Of a stretch of 27,023 bases of DNA, positions 1 through 7,701 are shown piece after piece; within the stretch, counting starts at the first letter, position 1; every line of letters begins with the position of its first letter. The notes beneath the pieces were generated by a model that was not told the origin of the DNA, made no database searches, and saw only the letters and a list, made by a program, of their open reading frames with translations. The position numbers and the translations under genes were made by a program. Origin of the DNA: CAIRYW01 sp964555825 (GTDB taxonomy: Bacteria > Patescibacteriota > Minisyncoccia > Phycocordibacterales > CAIRYW01); contig CAZKTY010000006.1 in NCBI GenBank assembly GCA_964555825.1, positions 1 to 27,023 of the forward strand, given 5' to 3'.

Positions 1-162
1 AGTCCTTACTTTATTTTCGGGATGATCATTTTCACTAAATATGATTTCGTCTCCAATTTTAATTTTTTGTCTTTTTTCATCATAAAGACGTGATTCAATC
101 GTTTTTTCTTTATTGATGATCTTTCTAAAAGGATCCATAGATAATTTCATTTGATGTTGCAT
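1..162 (-). CDS. ASCH-domain protein (5' end only; runs off the window start)
   Basis: The 54 visible codons read MQHQMKLSMDPF followed by RKIINKEKTIESRLYDEKR and IKIGDEIIFS. A fixed K near TIE-R and a GDEIIF strand resemble the start of ASCH (PUA-like) domains, which usually bind RNA or modified nucleotides; no catalytic activity can be assigned from this fragment. The start may be the ATG at 162 or the one at 150 (MKLSMD), and the second matches where such domains usually begin. The gene continues past base 1, so length and C-terminus are unknown. The 195 bases upstream, up to the aldo/keto reductase stop, hold no other gene and no convincing terminator. Confidence 0.6.
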   Translation of the reverse strand, partial: MQHQMKLSMDPFRKIINKEKTIESRLYDEKRQKIKIGDEIIFSENDHPENKVRT

Positions 163-357
163 TTTTCTGTGATCAATTTAATTAGATTCATTGTTTACAA
201 TTTTAACAAAATTATCATTGTTTTTTATTCACTTGATCTACTAAAATTTCTTAGGTTCAAATGTTCTACTTAGATATCAAAATAAATATTATGAAATAAG
301 GCTTAAATTTGGTTCCAAATGTGGAATAATGTTCGAATGAGTATTATCAACTCTTGA

Positions 358-1215
358 TTAAATATCTAGCTTTCTTGTACTTAATGCTTTAACCCATTCT
401 GGATCACGATGGTCGAAGAAACTGCTAGTTTTTGTATCGAGTGTTTTAATTGTATTCATATCTTCTTCACTTAATTCAAAATCAAAAACATTAAAGTTTT
501 CAGTTATTCTTTCTTTTTTGACAGACTTAGAAAGAACAACTATGTCTCTTTGGACCAACCAACGTAAAATAACTTGTGCTACAGATTTGTCATGTTTTTT
601 TGCGATAGTTGTTAATACTTCATTTTTAAAGATGTCATTTCTACCTTCGGCAAATGGAGCCCAAGCTTCAGTTTGAATTTTATTCTCCTTTAATAACTTT
701 TGTGCATCAATTTGCTGGTCAAAAGGATTGACTTCAATTTGATTTACCATTGGAACAATTTTGTTGTGTAAAACAAAATCTGTGATTCTGTCTGGTTGGA
801 AGTTGCTTACCCCAATTGCTTTGACTTTACCTGCCTCATATAGTTCTTCCATAGCTCTCCAGGCACCATAGACGTCTCCATAAGGCTGATGAATGAGAAA
901 TAAATCTAAATACTCCACTCCTAGTCTTTTTGTAGAATGTTCAAAAGCCCTCTTTGCTCCTTCATAACTTGCATCCTGCACCCAAAGTTTCGTGGTGATA
1001 AACAATTCTTCTCTAGGCACTCCACTTTTTTTAATACCTCTACCTACAGCTTCTTCGTTCAAATAAGAAGCCGCCGTATCAATTAGACGGTAGCCAATTT
1101 GGATCGCGTCAACTACGCTTCGTTCACACTCTTCCTGATTCGTCATTTGAAATACACCAAATCCTACGATTGGAATTTCTACTCCATTATTTAATTTTCT
1201 AGTTGGTATTTTCAT
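358..1215 (-). CDS. Aldo/keto reductase (2,5-diketo-gluconate reductase-like)
   Basis: This is a cytosolic NADPH-dependent carbonyl reductase of the AKR superfamily. Counting from the GTG codon at 1230, the catalytic tetrad is visible as D51 and Y56 (LIDTAASY), K81 (TTKLW) and H114 (LIHQP). The late SKS motif (VVLSKSVKKERITEN) is the nucleotide-phosphate binding site. The pattern GFGVFQM, then DAIQIGYRLIDTA, is typical of the short single-domain 2,5-DKG reductase/prostaglandin F synthase branch, and about 285 residues is normal for it. The start is placed at the ATG at 1215 (MKIPTRKLNNG) because a TATAAT box lies at 1222-1227 and the GTG at 1230 is upstream of it. The gene stands alone. Its natural substrate, probably a small toxic aldehyde or ketone, cannot be read from sequence. 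Confidence 0.9.
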   Translation of the reverse strand: MKIPTRKLNNGVEIPIVGFGVFQMTNQEECERSVVDAIQIGYRLIDTAASYLNEEAVGRGIKKSGVPREELFITTKLWVQDASYEGAKRAFEHSTKRLGVEYLDLFLIHQPYGDVYGAWRAMEELYEAGKVKAIGVSNFQPDRITDFVLHNKIVPMVNQIEVNPFDQQIDAQKLLKENKIQTEAWAPFAEGRNDIFKNEVLTTIAKKHDKSVAQVILRWLVQRDIVVLSKSVKKERITENFNVFDFELSEEDMNTIKTLDTKTSSFFDHRDPEWVKALSTRKLDI

Positions 1216-1221
1216 AACTAA

Positions 1222-1249
1222 ATTATACACAAAAATTATTAGGTTCGAA
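1222..1249 (-). promoter_or_regulatory. Promoter of the aldo/keto reductase gene
   Basis: The reverse strand has TATAAT at 1227-1222, six bases before the ATG at 1215, with a weak -35 TTCGAA at 1249-1244 and a 16-base spacer. Transcription would start about at the ATG. The -10 is a perfect match; the -35 matches only three of six consensus bases. Confidence 0.55.
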
Positions 1250-1264
1250 CCCTATTTTGGGTAA

Positions 1265-1295
1265 CAAAAAATCACCTTATAAATAAGGTGATTTT
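1265..1295 (-). terminator. Intrinsic terminator after tRNA-Asn
   Basis: A perfect 12-bp stem (1268-1279 with 1284-1295) and a TAAA loop are followed on the minus strand by a T-run (the A-run at 1266-1270). It lies seven bases past the tRNA 3' end and separates it from the reductase gene. Confidence 0.85.
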
Positions 1296-1301
1296 CACGT
1301 G

Positions 1302-1373
1302 CTCCGCAGGTAGGACTCGAACCTACAACCCCCTCGTTAACAGCGAGACGCTCTACCATTGAGCTACTGCGGA
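1302..1373 (-). tRNA. tRNA-Asn (anticodon GTT)
   Basis: The reverse complement folds into a full cloverleaf. The acceptor stem is TCCGCAG with CTGCGGA, the D-arm GCTC-AATGGTA-GAGC, the anticodon stem TCTCG with CGAGG around the loop CTGTTAA (anticodon GTT), and the T-arm GTAGG-TTCGAGT-CCTAC. The discriminator base is G. The 3' CCA is not encoded (the next bases are CAC), so it must be added after transcription. GTT reads AAC and AAU, giving asparagine. Confidence 0.97.
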
Positions 1374-1391
1374 ATGTTTTGGAACTTAAGA

Positions 1392-1419
1392 ATATTAGCA
1401 AAAAACGGCTATTATGCAA
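1392..1419 (-). promoter_or_regulatory. Promoter of tRNA-Asn
   Basis: On the minus strand the -35 TTGCAT (1419-1414) is followed by a 16-base spacer and the -10 TAATAT (1397-1392). Initiation is expected about 12 bases before the mature tRNA 5' end. Confidence 0.6.
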
Positions 1420-1505
1420 AGTTTTGTGATTGGGGATATGAAGATAGGTTGAAGTTGTGAGATAATTAAAGAGGTTGAGATTATTAGTAGTTAATTTTGA
1501 TACTT

Positions 1506-1877
1506 ATGATAAATAAGAAAATCACATCTTCTGGGATAGAGTTGTCTTCGAAAATTGAGGACTATGTTAACAAGAGAATAGAAGCTGTAAAAAAATTCAT
1601 TCCAGAAAAAGAAGATGCGCAGATGAATATAAAAATAAGTAAGACTACAAATCATCATCAGAATGGAGATATCTTTAGAGCAGAAATGGATATCTATTTC
1701 GGTAAGGATTATTTTAGAACAGAAGTCGAAGCAGGGGATCTTCCTTCTGCTATTGATATTGCAAAGGATCAGTTGATAGATGAAATAACAAGAACAAAGA
1801 ATAAACATCTAAGATTGTTAAAGAGAGGTCATCAAAAGATAAAGAATTTAATTAAGAGATTAGGGAACAGATTTTAG
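1506..1877 (+). CDS. hpf: Ribosome hibernation-promoting factor, short HPF/RaiA type
   Basis: A 123-residue HPF/RaiA-family protein. It binds the small subunit near the tRNA and mRNA sites and silences ribosomes in stationary phase. It has the single beta-alpha-beta-beta-beta-alpha domain: an N-terminal strand with ITSSGIELSS, a basic first helix (DYVNKRIEAVKKF), the strand RAEMDIYFGKDYFRTEVEAGD, and the second helix SAIDIAKDQLIDEITRTKNK, ending in a very basic tail (about 95-123). It lacks the C-terminal dimerisation domain of long HPF, so any 100S ribosome pairing would follow the short-form route. ATG at 1506 is preferred over the in-frame TTG at 1497. It is convergent with fmt, whose stop is one base away. 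No clear promoter or Shine-Dalgarno was settled on. Confidence 0.88.
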   Translation: MINKKITSSGIELSSKIEDYVNKRIEAVKKFIPEKEDAQMNIKISKTTNHHQNGDIFRAEMDIYFGKDYFRTEVEAGDLPSAIDIAKDQLIDEITRTKNKHLRLLKRGHQKIKNLIKRLGNRF

Positions 1878-1878
1878 A

Positions 1879-2757
1879 TCAAAATTTGTAGCCTCTCTTG
1901 AAACTTTCAAAGTCCATTTCTTTTTTTCCCTCTGGGATCACTTTTTCTATTAAGAATTTTCCTTCTTCAAATTTTGCTGCAGATATCTTTACTCGGATAT
2001 CTTTGTTGTTGTGCTTTATAAAGAAATAAGGAGAAGGATTATCTCCGAAAGCCAAGAATTTTAAGTAGTTCTTATAGGGGTCACTATTTAGATCTATTAA
2101 GGCATCTTCTTTTGCGAATTTCTTTGTGAAAGTTGCTTTTGAATGGTCTTGTTCCTGAAGGGAAAGAGGACCTGTCTCTGCTTTTAGGATCTCTTCCTCT
2201 AGAAGTTTACCTCCGATCTCTCCCATTTTTTCTGTAAGTTCATTTTTGGAAATGGGCCAGTTTGTTATCTCTATTCTTTCTTGTCTTGCGATCTGACCGT
2301 GATCCATCTCATTATCTAGAATTATTATTGAGACTCCAACTCCTTCTTTTCTGTCCTCTAGTATTGTAGTTTCGATAGGAGATGGTCCACGAAGTTTTGG
2401 GAGTAGGGATGGGTGAAGATTAAGAATTCCTTTTGGGGGGATATTTAGTATCACATTTGGGATAATTCTTCCAAAGGATACTAGGATAAATACTTTTGCA
2501 CCTTTTGATACTTCTTCTTTGAGTTTTTCTACAAAAGTCTTATCTTTTAGATCCGTTGGAGATTCTACTGGGATATTCTTTTCATTTGCCCAATTTTTTA
2601 CTATTGAGCCTGAAAGTTTGAGACCTCTGTCTTTTGGCTTGTCTGGTTGAGTGACTATAAGTGATGGGATCAACGAATTTTTTTCAAGTTCTTTCAATAC
2701 CGTGACAGATATCTCACTTGAACCAAAAAAAACAAATTTGATATTTTTTATTTCCAT
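1879..2757 (-). CDS. fmt: Methionyl-tRNA formyltransferase
   Basis: Transfers a formyl group from 10-formyl-THF to Met-tRNA(fMet) in the cytosol, making the bacterial initiator tRNA. The N-terminal formyltransferase fold begins with KFVFFGSSEIS. The catalytic triad is visible in LNLHPSLLPKLRGPSPI (N113, H115 from the chosen start) and MDHG (D152). The C-terminal OB-like tRNA-binding domain is short (about 205-292), with the ATFTKKF hinge present; total 292 residues against about 315 in E. coli. The start is the ATG at 2757 (MEIKNIKF), ten bases after the def stop; an upstream codon at 2793 would overlap def. Order priA-def-fmt on one strand suggests co-transcription. The stop is TGA. Confidence 0.95.
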   Translation of the reverse strand: MEIKNIKFVFFGSSEISVTVLKELEKNSLIPSLIVTQPDKPKDRGLKLSGSIVKNWANEKNIPVESPTDLKDKTFVEKLKEEVSKGAKVFILVSFGRIIPNVILNIPPKGILNLHPSLLPKLRGPSPIETTILEDRKEGVGVSIIILDNEMDHGQIARQERIEITNWPISKNELTEKMGEIGGKLLEEEILKAETGPLSLQEQDHSKATFTKKFAKEDALIDLNSDPYKNYLKFLAFGDNPSPYFFIKHNNKDIRVKISAAKFEEGKFLIEKVIPEGKKEMDFESFKRGYKF

Positions 2758-2767
2758 TTTCTGAATT

Positions 2768-3298
2768 CTATTTTTTAGGAGGAAGATCAACAACGTCTTT
2801 TGCCTTGTCTATGAAAAGAACTCCATCCAAATGATCTGTCTCATGTTGGAATATTTGAGCTAACAAACCAGAACTTCCTCGAGTGAATTTTTTGCCATTC
2901 TCATCATAGGCTGTGATCGTAACTTTTTTTGAACGTAGGACCTTTCCATACTTCCATCTTACTGAAAGACATCCTTCTTCCATCTCTTCTTTTGTTTTTG
3001 AAAGATTGGTTATTATTGGGTTTATGAAAACAGCGTCGTCAGATCTTTTTAATCCTTCTTCAAATTCTTCATTTTCTATGTCGAAGGCTCTTCCTGAAAT
3101 AACAAAAATACGGACAGCCTCTCCGATCTGAGGTGCTGCTATTGCGACACCGTCAAGCTCTTCTTCCAGAGCTTTTTTCATTCTTGAGATTATGTCTTTG
3201 ATCTTCTTAGATCCTATTTCTCCAAGGGGAATATCCTTTGCTTTTTTTCTAAGCACTGGGTTTTCTGCTTGGACTATATCTTTGTTTATCATTGTCAT
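2768..3298 (-). CDS. def: Peptide deformylase
   Basis: Removes the N-formyl group from nascent proteins, the counterpart of the adjacent fmt. All three metal-site motifs are present: GVAIAAPQ (50-57, family GxGxAAPQ with A in place of the third-position G), EGCLS (108-112, metal ligand C110) and QHETDH (151-156, ligands H152 and H156, catalytic E153). The length, 176 residues, is normal. The start ATG at 3298 (MTMINKD) could also be the ATG two codons later at 3292. It lies 36 bases after the priA-like gene and just before fmt in an apparent operon. Confidence 0.95.
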   Translation of the reverse strand: MTMINKDIVQAENPVLRKKAKDIPLGEIGSKKIKDIISRMKKALEEELDGVAIAAPQIGEAVRIFVISGRAFDIENEEFEEGLKRSDDAVFINPIITNLSKTKEEMEEGCLSVRWKYGKVLRSKKVTITAYDENGKKFTRGSSGLLAQIFQHETDHLDGVLFIDKAKDVVDLPPKK

Positions 3299-3334
3299 TA
3301 AAATACAGCGAATTTGCCTAAAAGTAAATTAGAC

Positions 3335-5218
3335 TTAGAGAAGGCTTTCGGGGTCAAAACGAACTTCGATGTTGAATGGAAGGCTTTCTATCATCCTCAA
3401 TAATTTTTCCTCGGGCCACTTTTCTTTTGAGATCTTTAGGAGCATGTGGGAGACTGTCTTTCCTTTTTTTATCCTTATGAAAGCTGGAAAGACAGAAGGG
3501 TCATAATCTTTGAAAAAAGTACTAAGGTTTTCCATTTCTTTTCGTACACTTTCTTTTTCGCCTGTTATCGTGAATTTTATGAATATATCAAATGGAGGAT
3601 AATTCCATTTTTTCCTTACATCGATCTCTTCTTTGTAGAATGAATTAAGATCACCAGAAAGACCTTGTTCTACAACGCTTTGATCGAGATTTCTTCCTTG
3701 TAGCAAAAAATATTCCGAAGCTTTGTTTTTTATATCGATGAGTAGATGCATTATCCTTTCTCTTACTCTAAAGTCTGGGAGTGAGAATAGGGAGTCCATG
3801 CTTGCAACTGCTACATAGTCTGATGAGAATTCTGGAAGTTTTTCAAGGGTCATTTCGGTACCAAGTAGAACTCCTCCATTTTTGAGAAAATCATTTACTG
3901 ACTTTATTATCTTTGAATCACTTCCAGAACTTTCCTTGTATCCTTTTATAACATTGATGCCGAGTGCTGATATTTCTTCAGCCACTCTTTCTATTCCAAT
4001 ACCAAAGGATTCTAGTCTCCAGCCTCCGCAATTTTTGCAGGTCTGCAAGGTACTCATTTTGTATCCGCAATGATGGCAGATAAAGATGTTTCCTTCTTTT
4101 CCTTTATGGGTAGAGACAGGGGATGAACACTTATCACAAAATACAGTTGTCCCACAATCTCTACAGATCGTCTCTGAGGAAAGACCTCTTCTTAAGGCAA
4201 ATACAAAGACTTTCTTTTTGTGAGTACTTGCAAATTTCAGCATTTCACTCAATTCTTCAGAAAGAGCAGAAAATTTCTTTCCTTCGATCTTTTCTTTCAT
4301 ATTCACCTCAAGGATGTTTATTTGGTGGTTTATTTTTTGAGAGAGTCTTGCATATTCAATGATCTCGCCATTCTTTACTCTGCTCAACGTCTCGATCCTA
4401 AGCAACGTATCTGCGTGTATGATCTTTATTCCTTTTTCCTTTGCGTAAAATTTTGCGAATTCACGAACATCGATAAAAGGTCTTTTTTCTAGTTTGTAGA
4501 ATCTTGAGGATTCTCCTTCGATAATGATCGTTCCTAGGTCATCTTTTGAAAGTGCTAGAAATTCTTTTGTAGAGATGATCACTGAGGGATGAGGAGAAGA
4601 GAATATCTTTTTAAGAGCCTCACTTAATTTCTTTTTTGAAAGTGAAGGATGAATTAGAACTGAATACTCTCCGATACCTTTTGATATTTCCTCAAAATAT
4701 CTTTCTGCTAAATATGCTGTCGGTAAGATTATCATCACAGATCTTTTTTGAGCAAAAGACTCTCTTACAATACTTTTTTCCATATTCATACGATCTGAGA
4801 CAGGGGATTGAATAGCATTTTCCTCAAATAGTTTTTTTGCTTCGTTATCCTTTTTTTCTTTTTTGTCTGATGATTGATAGAGAGAAAGATAATTGATTAT
4901 GTTCTCATTTATAAAACATCCTAAGACAGCACCTGGAAATGTTGCGGAATAAGTTGCGAATTTTTTTGCAGCTTCAATAAAATCTGGGTCGATCTTTACC
5001 TCTATTTTTTCATCTAGTTTTTTGATCTTGAAATCAAGGTCTTTTATCTCTGCCTTTAGTTCGGAGGCATTCTTTGATGAAATGACTATACCTAATCCTT
5101 TTTTTGCTCTAATGGGAATTGAAACAATACTACCTGATTCGAGTTTGTCCTTTGATAAGTAGGTAAGGGTATCCTTGAGTATTGTCCTACCGATTGGGAT
5201 AATAGAGGTGATATACAT
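3335..5218 (-). CDS. priA: PriA-like primosomal protein N' with degenerate ATPase motifs
   Basis: A homologue of PriA, the replication-restart helicase that recognises stalled forks. The zinc module is intact, with four CxxC pairs (C352/C355, C361/C364, C381/C384, C394/C397), followed by FGIGIERV as in PriA. The helicase core is recognisable by position but lacks its catalytic residues. The usual GSGKT Walker A is replaced around 138-165 by SPVSDRMNMEKS before MIILPTAYLA. The DEEH box position reads IEGESSRFY (233-241). GTQM is GTEM (453-456), the KGHDF stretch is lost, and PDFRVRERIMHLLIDIKNKA (481-500) lacks the GRAGR arginines. The C-terminal region with WNYPPFDIFIKF is conserved. At 627 residues it is shorter than E. 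coli PriA (732). I infer a structural or fork-binding protein without helicase activity. Confidence 0.8.
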   Translation of the reverse strand: MYITSIIPIGRTILKDTLTYLSKDKLESGSIVSIPIRAKKGLGIVISSKNASELKAEIKDLDFKIKKLDEKIEVKIDPDFIEAAKKFATYSATFPGAVLGCFINENIINYLSLYQSSDKKEKKDNEAKKLFEENAIQSPVSDRMNMEKSIVRESFAQKRSVMIILPTAYLAERYFEEISKGIGEYSVLIHPSLSKKKLSEALKKIFSSPHPSVIISTKEFLALSKDDLGTIIIEGESSRFYKLEKRPFIDVREFAKFYAKEKGIKIIHADTLLRIETLSRVKNGEIIEYARLSQKINHQINILEVNMKEKIEGKKFSALSEELSEMLKFASTHKKKVFVFALRRGLSSETICRDCGTTVFCDKCSSPVSTHKGKEGNIFICHHCGYKMSTLQTCKNCGGWRLESFGIGIERVAEEISALGINVIKGYKESSGSDSKIIKSVNDFLKNGGVLLGTEMTLEKLPEFSSDYVAVASMDSLFSLPDFRVRERIMHLLIDIKNKASEYFLLQGRNLDQSVVEQGLSGDLNSFYKEEIDVRKKWNYPPFDIFIKFTITGEKESVRKEMENLSTFFKDYDPSVFPAFIRIKKGKTVSHMLLKISKEKWPEEKLLRMIESLPFNIEVRFDPESLL

Positions 5219-5227
5219 ATATATTTA

Positions 5228-5257
5228 ATTGTAGCAGTTTAAGGGTTGTTTTCTCAA
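5228..5257 (-). promoter_or_regulatory. Promoter of the priA-like gene
   Basis: In the 42-base gap between murA and the priA-like gene, the minus strand has -35 TTGAGA (5257-5252), an 18-base spacer and -10 TACAAT (5233-5228). The -10 ends nine bases before the ATG at 5218, giving an almost leaderless start and some independence from murA. Confidence 0.5.
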
Positions 5258-5260
5258 AAA

Positions 5261-6583
5261 CTAAAACACTTCTATTTTTGCACCGAGTTTGTTTAGACGG
5301 TTAGCGATATCTTCGTAGCCTCTTTTTATTGAGTATACATTTCTAAGTATTGAAGTTCCTTTTGCTGCTAACATTCCTATAAGGATAATAGCTGCGGGGC
5401 GGAGGGCTTCAGGACTAATTATTTCTGTAGAGTGCAAAGCGGTTTTTCCTTTGATATAGACCCTGTGTTGATCAGCCAAAACAACTGAGGCTCCAAGTTT
5501 TTCTAGTTCGGTGTAATATATCGCTCTTTTTTCATATGGCCAGTCGTGGATGAATGTTTCTCCTTCCGCTTGGGTAGCTATCACTGCAAAGAAAGGAATA
5601 TTATCCATATTGATACCGGGATAGGTGAGCGGATGGATCTTTTCCTTTAAGGCTGTAAGGTTCGATGCAAAGGTTTTTATGTCAACGAGATTTACGAAAC
5701 CGTTTTCTCCTTTGTATGTTCTTTTTATCTCATATTTGAAACCCATTTTTTTTAGTTTCAAAAGTTCAAGTTCAAGGAAATCAATAGGGCATTTTTTAAT
5801 TGTTATTTGAGACTTTGTGACTATTGCAGAAGCTAAAAAGAACATTGCTTCGATTGGATCCTCACTGATCTCAAAAGTGACATCAACGTTTATTTTTTTC
5901 TTGCCATGAACAATAAGAGTGGAGGTTCCTATCCCCTCGATCTTTATTCCAAGAGCAACAAGAAAATGACAAAGATCCTGTACCATGTAATTTGAAGAAG
6001 CAAATTTTATCTTTGATATTCCTGTGATACCTGCTGCTCCCATTAAAGCATTCTCAGTAGCAGTCTCTCCCATTTCATATAGTACAAATTCTGCTGGTTT
6101 TAGATCTTTTGATTCGATCAAATATTCATCGGCTGTTGTCTTTATAGAAACTCCAAAATTCTCGAGTGCATAAAAATGAGGGGAAACTATCCTTTCTCCA
6201 AGTTTGCAACCTCCACTATGTGGAATAGAAAATTTCTTAAATAGATGGATCAAAGGACCGATCATCATTATCACAGTCCTTGTCTTTTTTGCTGCAGGGA
6301 GGTTTATCTTTGAAAGGTTTATCTTTTCAGGCTTGATCAAGAGGTCTTCACCTTGCCAATAGACGTTGACTCCAATGCTTTGAAGGACTTCGATAATACG
6401 AAAGACCTCTTCAATTCTAGGGATCTTTTTAAGGGTTGTTTGTCCTTCATTAAGAAGACTGGCACAAAGAATTGCAACGGCGGCATTCTTGGATTTTTTG
6501 ATCTCAACCGAGCCTTTCAGTTTTTTTCCGCCTTCAACTTTGAAATTTAATGCCTCATTCATAATTGGAAGAAAGTTTAACAT
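5261..6583 (-). CDS. murA: UDP-N-acetylglucosamine 1-carboxyvinyltransferase
   Basis: Catalyses the first committed step of peptidoglycan synthesis, transferring enolpyruvate from PEP to UDP-GlcNAc in the cytosol. By alignment with E. coli MurA the key residues are present: K32 and N33 (KNAAVAIL), R102 (KTRTVIM), the active-site cysteine C126 in SGGCKLGER (the Cys115 equivalent, the fosfomycin target), D327 in INMDNIP (Asp305 equivalent) and R395 in EALRPAA (Arg397 equivalent). Length 440 against 419 in E. coli; the extra residues are mostly N-terminal. The start at 6583 is supported by an AAGGAGA Shine-Dalgarno seven bases upstream; an internal ATG at 6562 lacks one. It is first in the minus-strand block and divergent from mreB, also a wall-growth gene. 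Confidence 0.95.
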   Translation of the reverse strand: MLNFLPIMNEALNFKVEGGKKLKGSVEIKKSKNAAVAILCASLLNEGQTTLKKIPRIEEVFRIIEVLQSIGVNVYWQGEDLLIKPEKINLSKINLPAAKKTRTVIMMIGPLIHLFKKFSIPHSGGCKLGERIVSPHFYALENFGVSIKTTADEYLIESKDLKPAEFVLYEMGETATENALMGAAGITGISKIKFASSNYMVQDLCHFLVALGIKIEGIGTSTLIVHGKKKINVDVTFEISEDPIEAMFFLASAIVTKSQITIKKCPIDFLELELLKLKKMGFKYEIKRTYKGENGFVNLVDIKTFASNLTALKEKIHPLTYPGINMDNIPFFAVIATQAEGETFIHDWPYEKRAIYYTELEKLGASVVLADQHRVYIKGKTALHSTEIISPEALRPAAIILIGMLAAKGTSILRNVYSIKRGYEDIANRLNKLGAKIEVF

Positions 6584-6590
6584 GAATTGG

Positions 6591-6597
6591 TCTCCTT
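6591..6597 (-). promoter_or_regulatory. Strong Shine-Dalgarno of murA
   Basis: The minus strand reads AAGGAGA, seven bases before the ATG at 6583. It decides the start over the ATG at 6562 and stands out in a window where most first genes seem to have no leader. Confidence 0.75.
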
Positions 6598-6624
6598 GTG
6601 CATATCGTGAGTTGAGAGTAAAAT
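6596..6624 (+). promoter_or_regulatory. Promoter of the first mreB
   Basis: -35 TTGTGC (6596-6601), a 17-base spacer and -10 TAAAAT (6619-6624). The start codon is 12 bases downstream, leaving at most a few bases of leader. The -10 overlaps the oppositely oriented -10 of murA. Confidence 0.6.
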
Positions 6625-6643
6625 CTGGCTATTAATATGTCAA
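6615..6643 (-). promoter_or_regulatory. Promoter of murA
   Basis: On the minus strand a perfect -35 TTGACA (6643-6638), a 17-base spacer and -10 TACTCT (6620-6615). Its -35 lies inside the first codons of mreB. The predicted leader is about 25 bases and contains the Shine-Dalgarno. Confidence 0.55.
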
Positions 6644-7653
6644 TCTTTACAAAAAAACTCGGGATAGATCTTGGGACTGCTAATACTTTGGTCTTCATTC
6701 CAGGCAGAGGAATAGTTTTGAATGAACCTTCTGTTGTTGCTGTTTCTGAAGCGGAAAAAAAAATACTTGCAGTTGGTCTTGAGGCAAAAGAAATGGTTGG
6801 AAAAACTCCAGACAATATCATTGCTTATAGACCACTTAAAGATGGTGTGATAGCAGATTACAGAGTGACCGAGGCAATGCTCCGATATTATATTGGTAAA
6901 GCTTTAGGAAAGTGGAATGTTTGGAGACCGGAAGTAATGATCTCAGTTCCAGCAGGAGTTACATCTACTGAAAGAAGAGCTGTTATAGAGGCTGCAATAA
7001 AAAGTGGGGCGAGAAGTGCTTATGTTGTTAAAGAACCTATTCTTGCTGCCATTGGGGCAGGTATCTCTATCTATGAACCAAAGGGTCATATGATCGTAGA
7101 TATCGGAGGAGGAACAACTGATGTTGCTGTGATCTCTTTGGGAGGAATTGTTTCTTCTACATCGGTCAAATGTGCTGGAAATAAATTGGATAATGCGATC
7201 GTTGATTACATGAAGAAAAATTACAATCTTTTGGTGGGAGAAAAGACAGCTGAAGATATAAAGATCGGAGTTGGTTCTGCTGTCCCGATGGAAGAGGAAC
7301 TTATAATGACTGTTAAGGGGCGTGATTGTATCTCAGGACTTCCTAGATCGATCGAGATAAAGACAAACGAAGTTGTTCGTGCGATAGGAAAGGAACTTCG
7401 AGATATGATCCAAGCAATAAAAGATGTTTTACAAGAGACTCCACCGGAGCTAGCCTCAGATATCATTGATCAGGGAATAACCATGACAGGGGGTTCTTCC
7501 CAACTTAGAAATCTTTGTGAGCTTGTTTTCAGACGAACTGGGGTGAAAGCTATTGTTGCAGAAAAACCACTTTACTGTGTTGCTTTAGGAACAGGTATCG
7601 CACTTGAACATCTAGATACTTACAAAAAGGCTATTGTAGGGAAAAGATATTAG
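6637..7653 (+). CDS. mreB: MreB-family actin-like protein, first copy
   Basis: A bacterial actin that polymerises under the inner membrane and guides lateral wall synthesis. The ATPase signatures are clear: phosphate 1 (GIDLGTANTLVF), the MreB-typical NEPSVVAV, phosphate 2 (IVDIGGGTTDVAVISLGG) and the adenosine motif (GITMTGGSSQLRNL). Full length at 338 residues. It is paralogous to the second mreB in this window (353 residues) but differs along its length, for example EAIKSGARSAYVVKEPILAAIGAG against DAAKNAGAREVYIVEEPMSAAIGIG. It stands alone, divergent from murA, and is not in the mreCD operon, so it may be an Mbl or MreBH-like specialised form; the symbol is a family call. Confidence 0.92.
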   Translation: MSIFTKKLGIDLGTANTLVFIPGRGIVLNEPSVVAVSEAEKKILAVGLEAKEMVGKTPDNIIAYRPLKDGVIADYRVTEAMLRYYIGKALGKWNVWRPEVMISVPAGVTSTERRAVIEAAIKSGARSAYVVKEPILAAIGAGISIYEPKGHMIVDIGGGTTDVAVISLGGIVSSTSVKCAGNKLDNAIVDYMKKNYNLLVGEKTAEDIKIGVGSAVPMEEELIMTVKGRDCISGLPRSIEIKTNEVVRAIGKELRDMIQAIKDVLQETPPELASDIIDQGITMTGGSSQLRNLCELVFRRTGVKAIVAEKPLYCVALGTGIALEHLDTYKKAIVGKRY

Positions 7654-7677
7654 TCTGTATAAAAATAAAAAATAGAC

Positions 7678-7700
7678 AAAAAAATTCTCCTTTCGGAGAA
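7678..7700 (-). terminator. Intrinsic terminator of the small membrane-protein gene
   Basis: A 6-bp stem TTCTCC/GGAGAA (7685-7690 with 7695-7700) and a four-base loop are followed on the minus strand by a seven-base T-run (A-run 7678-7684). It starts right after the stop of the small gene. It could block read-through from mreB, but the plus strand has no U-tract. Confidence 0.7.
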
Positions 7701-7701
7701 G

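Noticed and set aside
163..357. Weak inverted repeats (TTCCA/TGGAA, GAGT/ACTC) after the aldo/keto reductase.
   Set aside because: Stems of four or five pairs without T-runs; not convincing terminators or sites.
1238..1258. AGGTTCGAACCCT resembles a tRNA T-arm and could mark a tRNA-derived attachment site next to tRNA-Asn.
   Set aside because: Only four base pairs and the loop fit, no acceptor, D- or anticodon arm is found around it, it does not repeat the tRNA-Asn 3' end, and no integrase is present. TTCGAA there is also the weak -35 of the reductase gene.
1498..1503. TGATAC as a -10 box for hpf with TTGAGA 17 bases upstream.
   Set aside because: The start site would fall after the ATG at 1506, so it was not called as a promoter.
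1491..1808. Long open frame on the minus strand opposite hpf.
   Set aside because: It covers the hpf coding strand in antisense, has low-complexity hydrophobic composition and no start signals; hpf is conserved.
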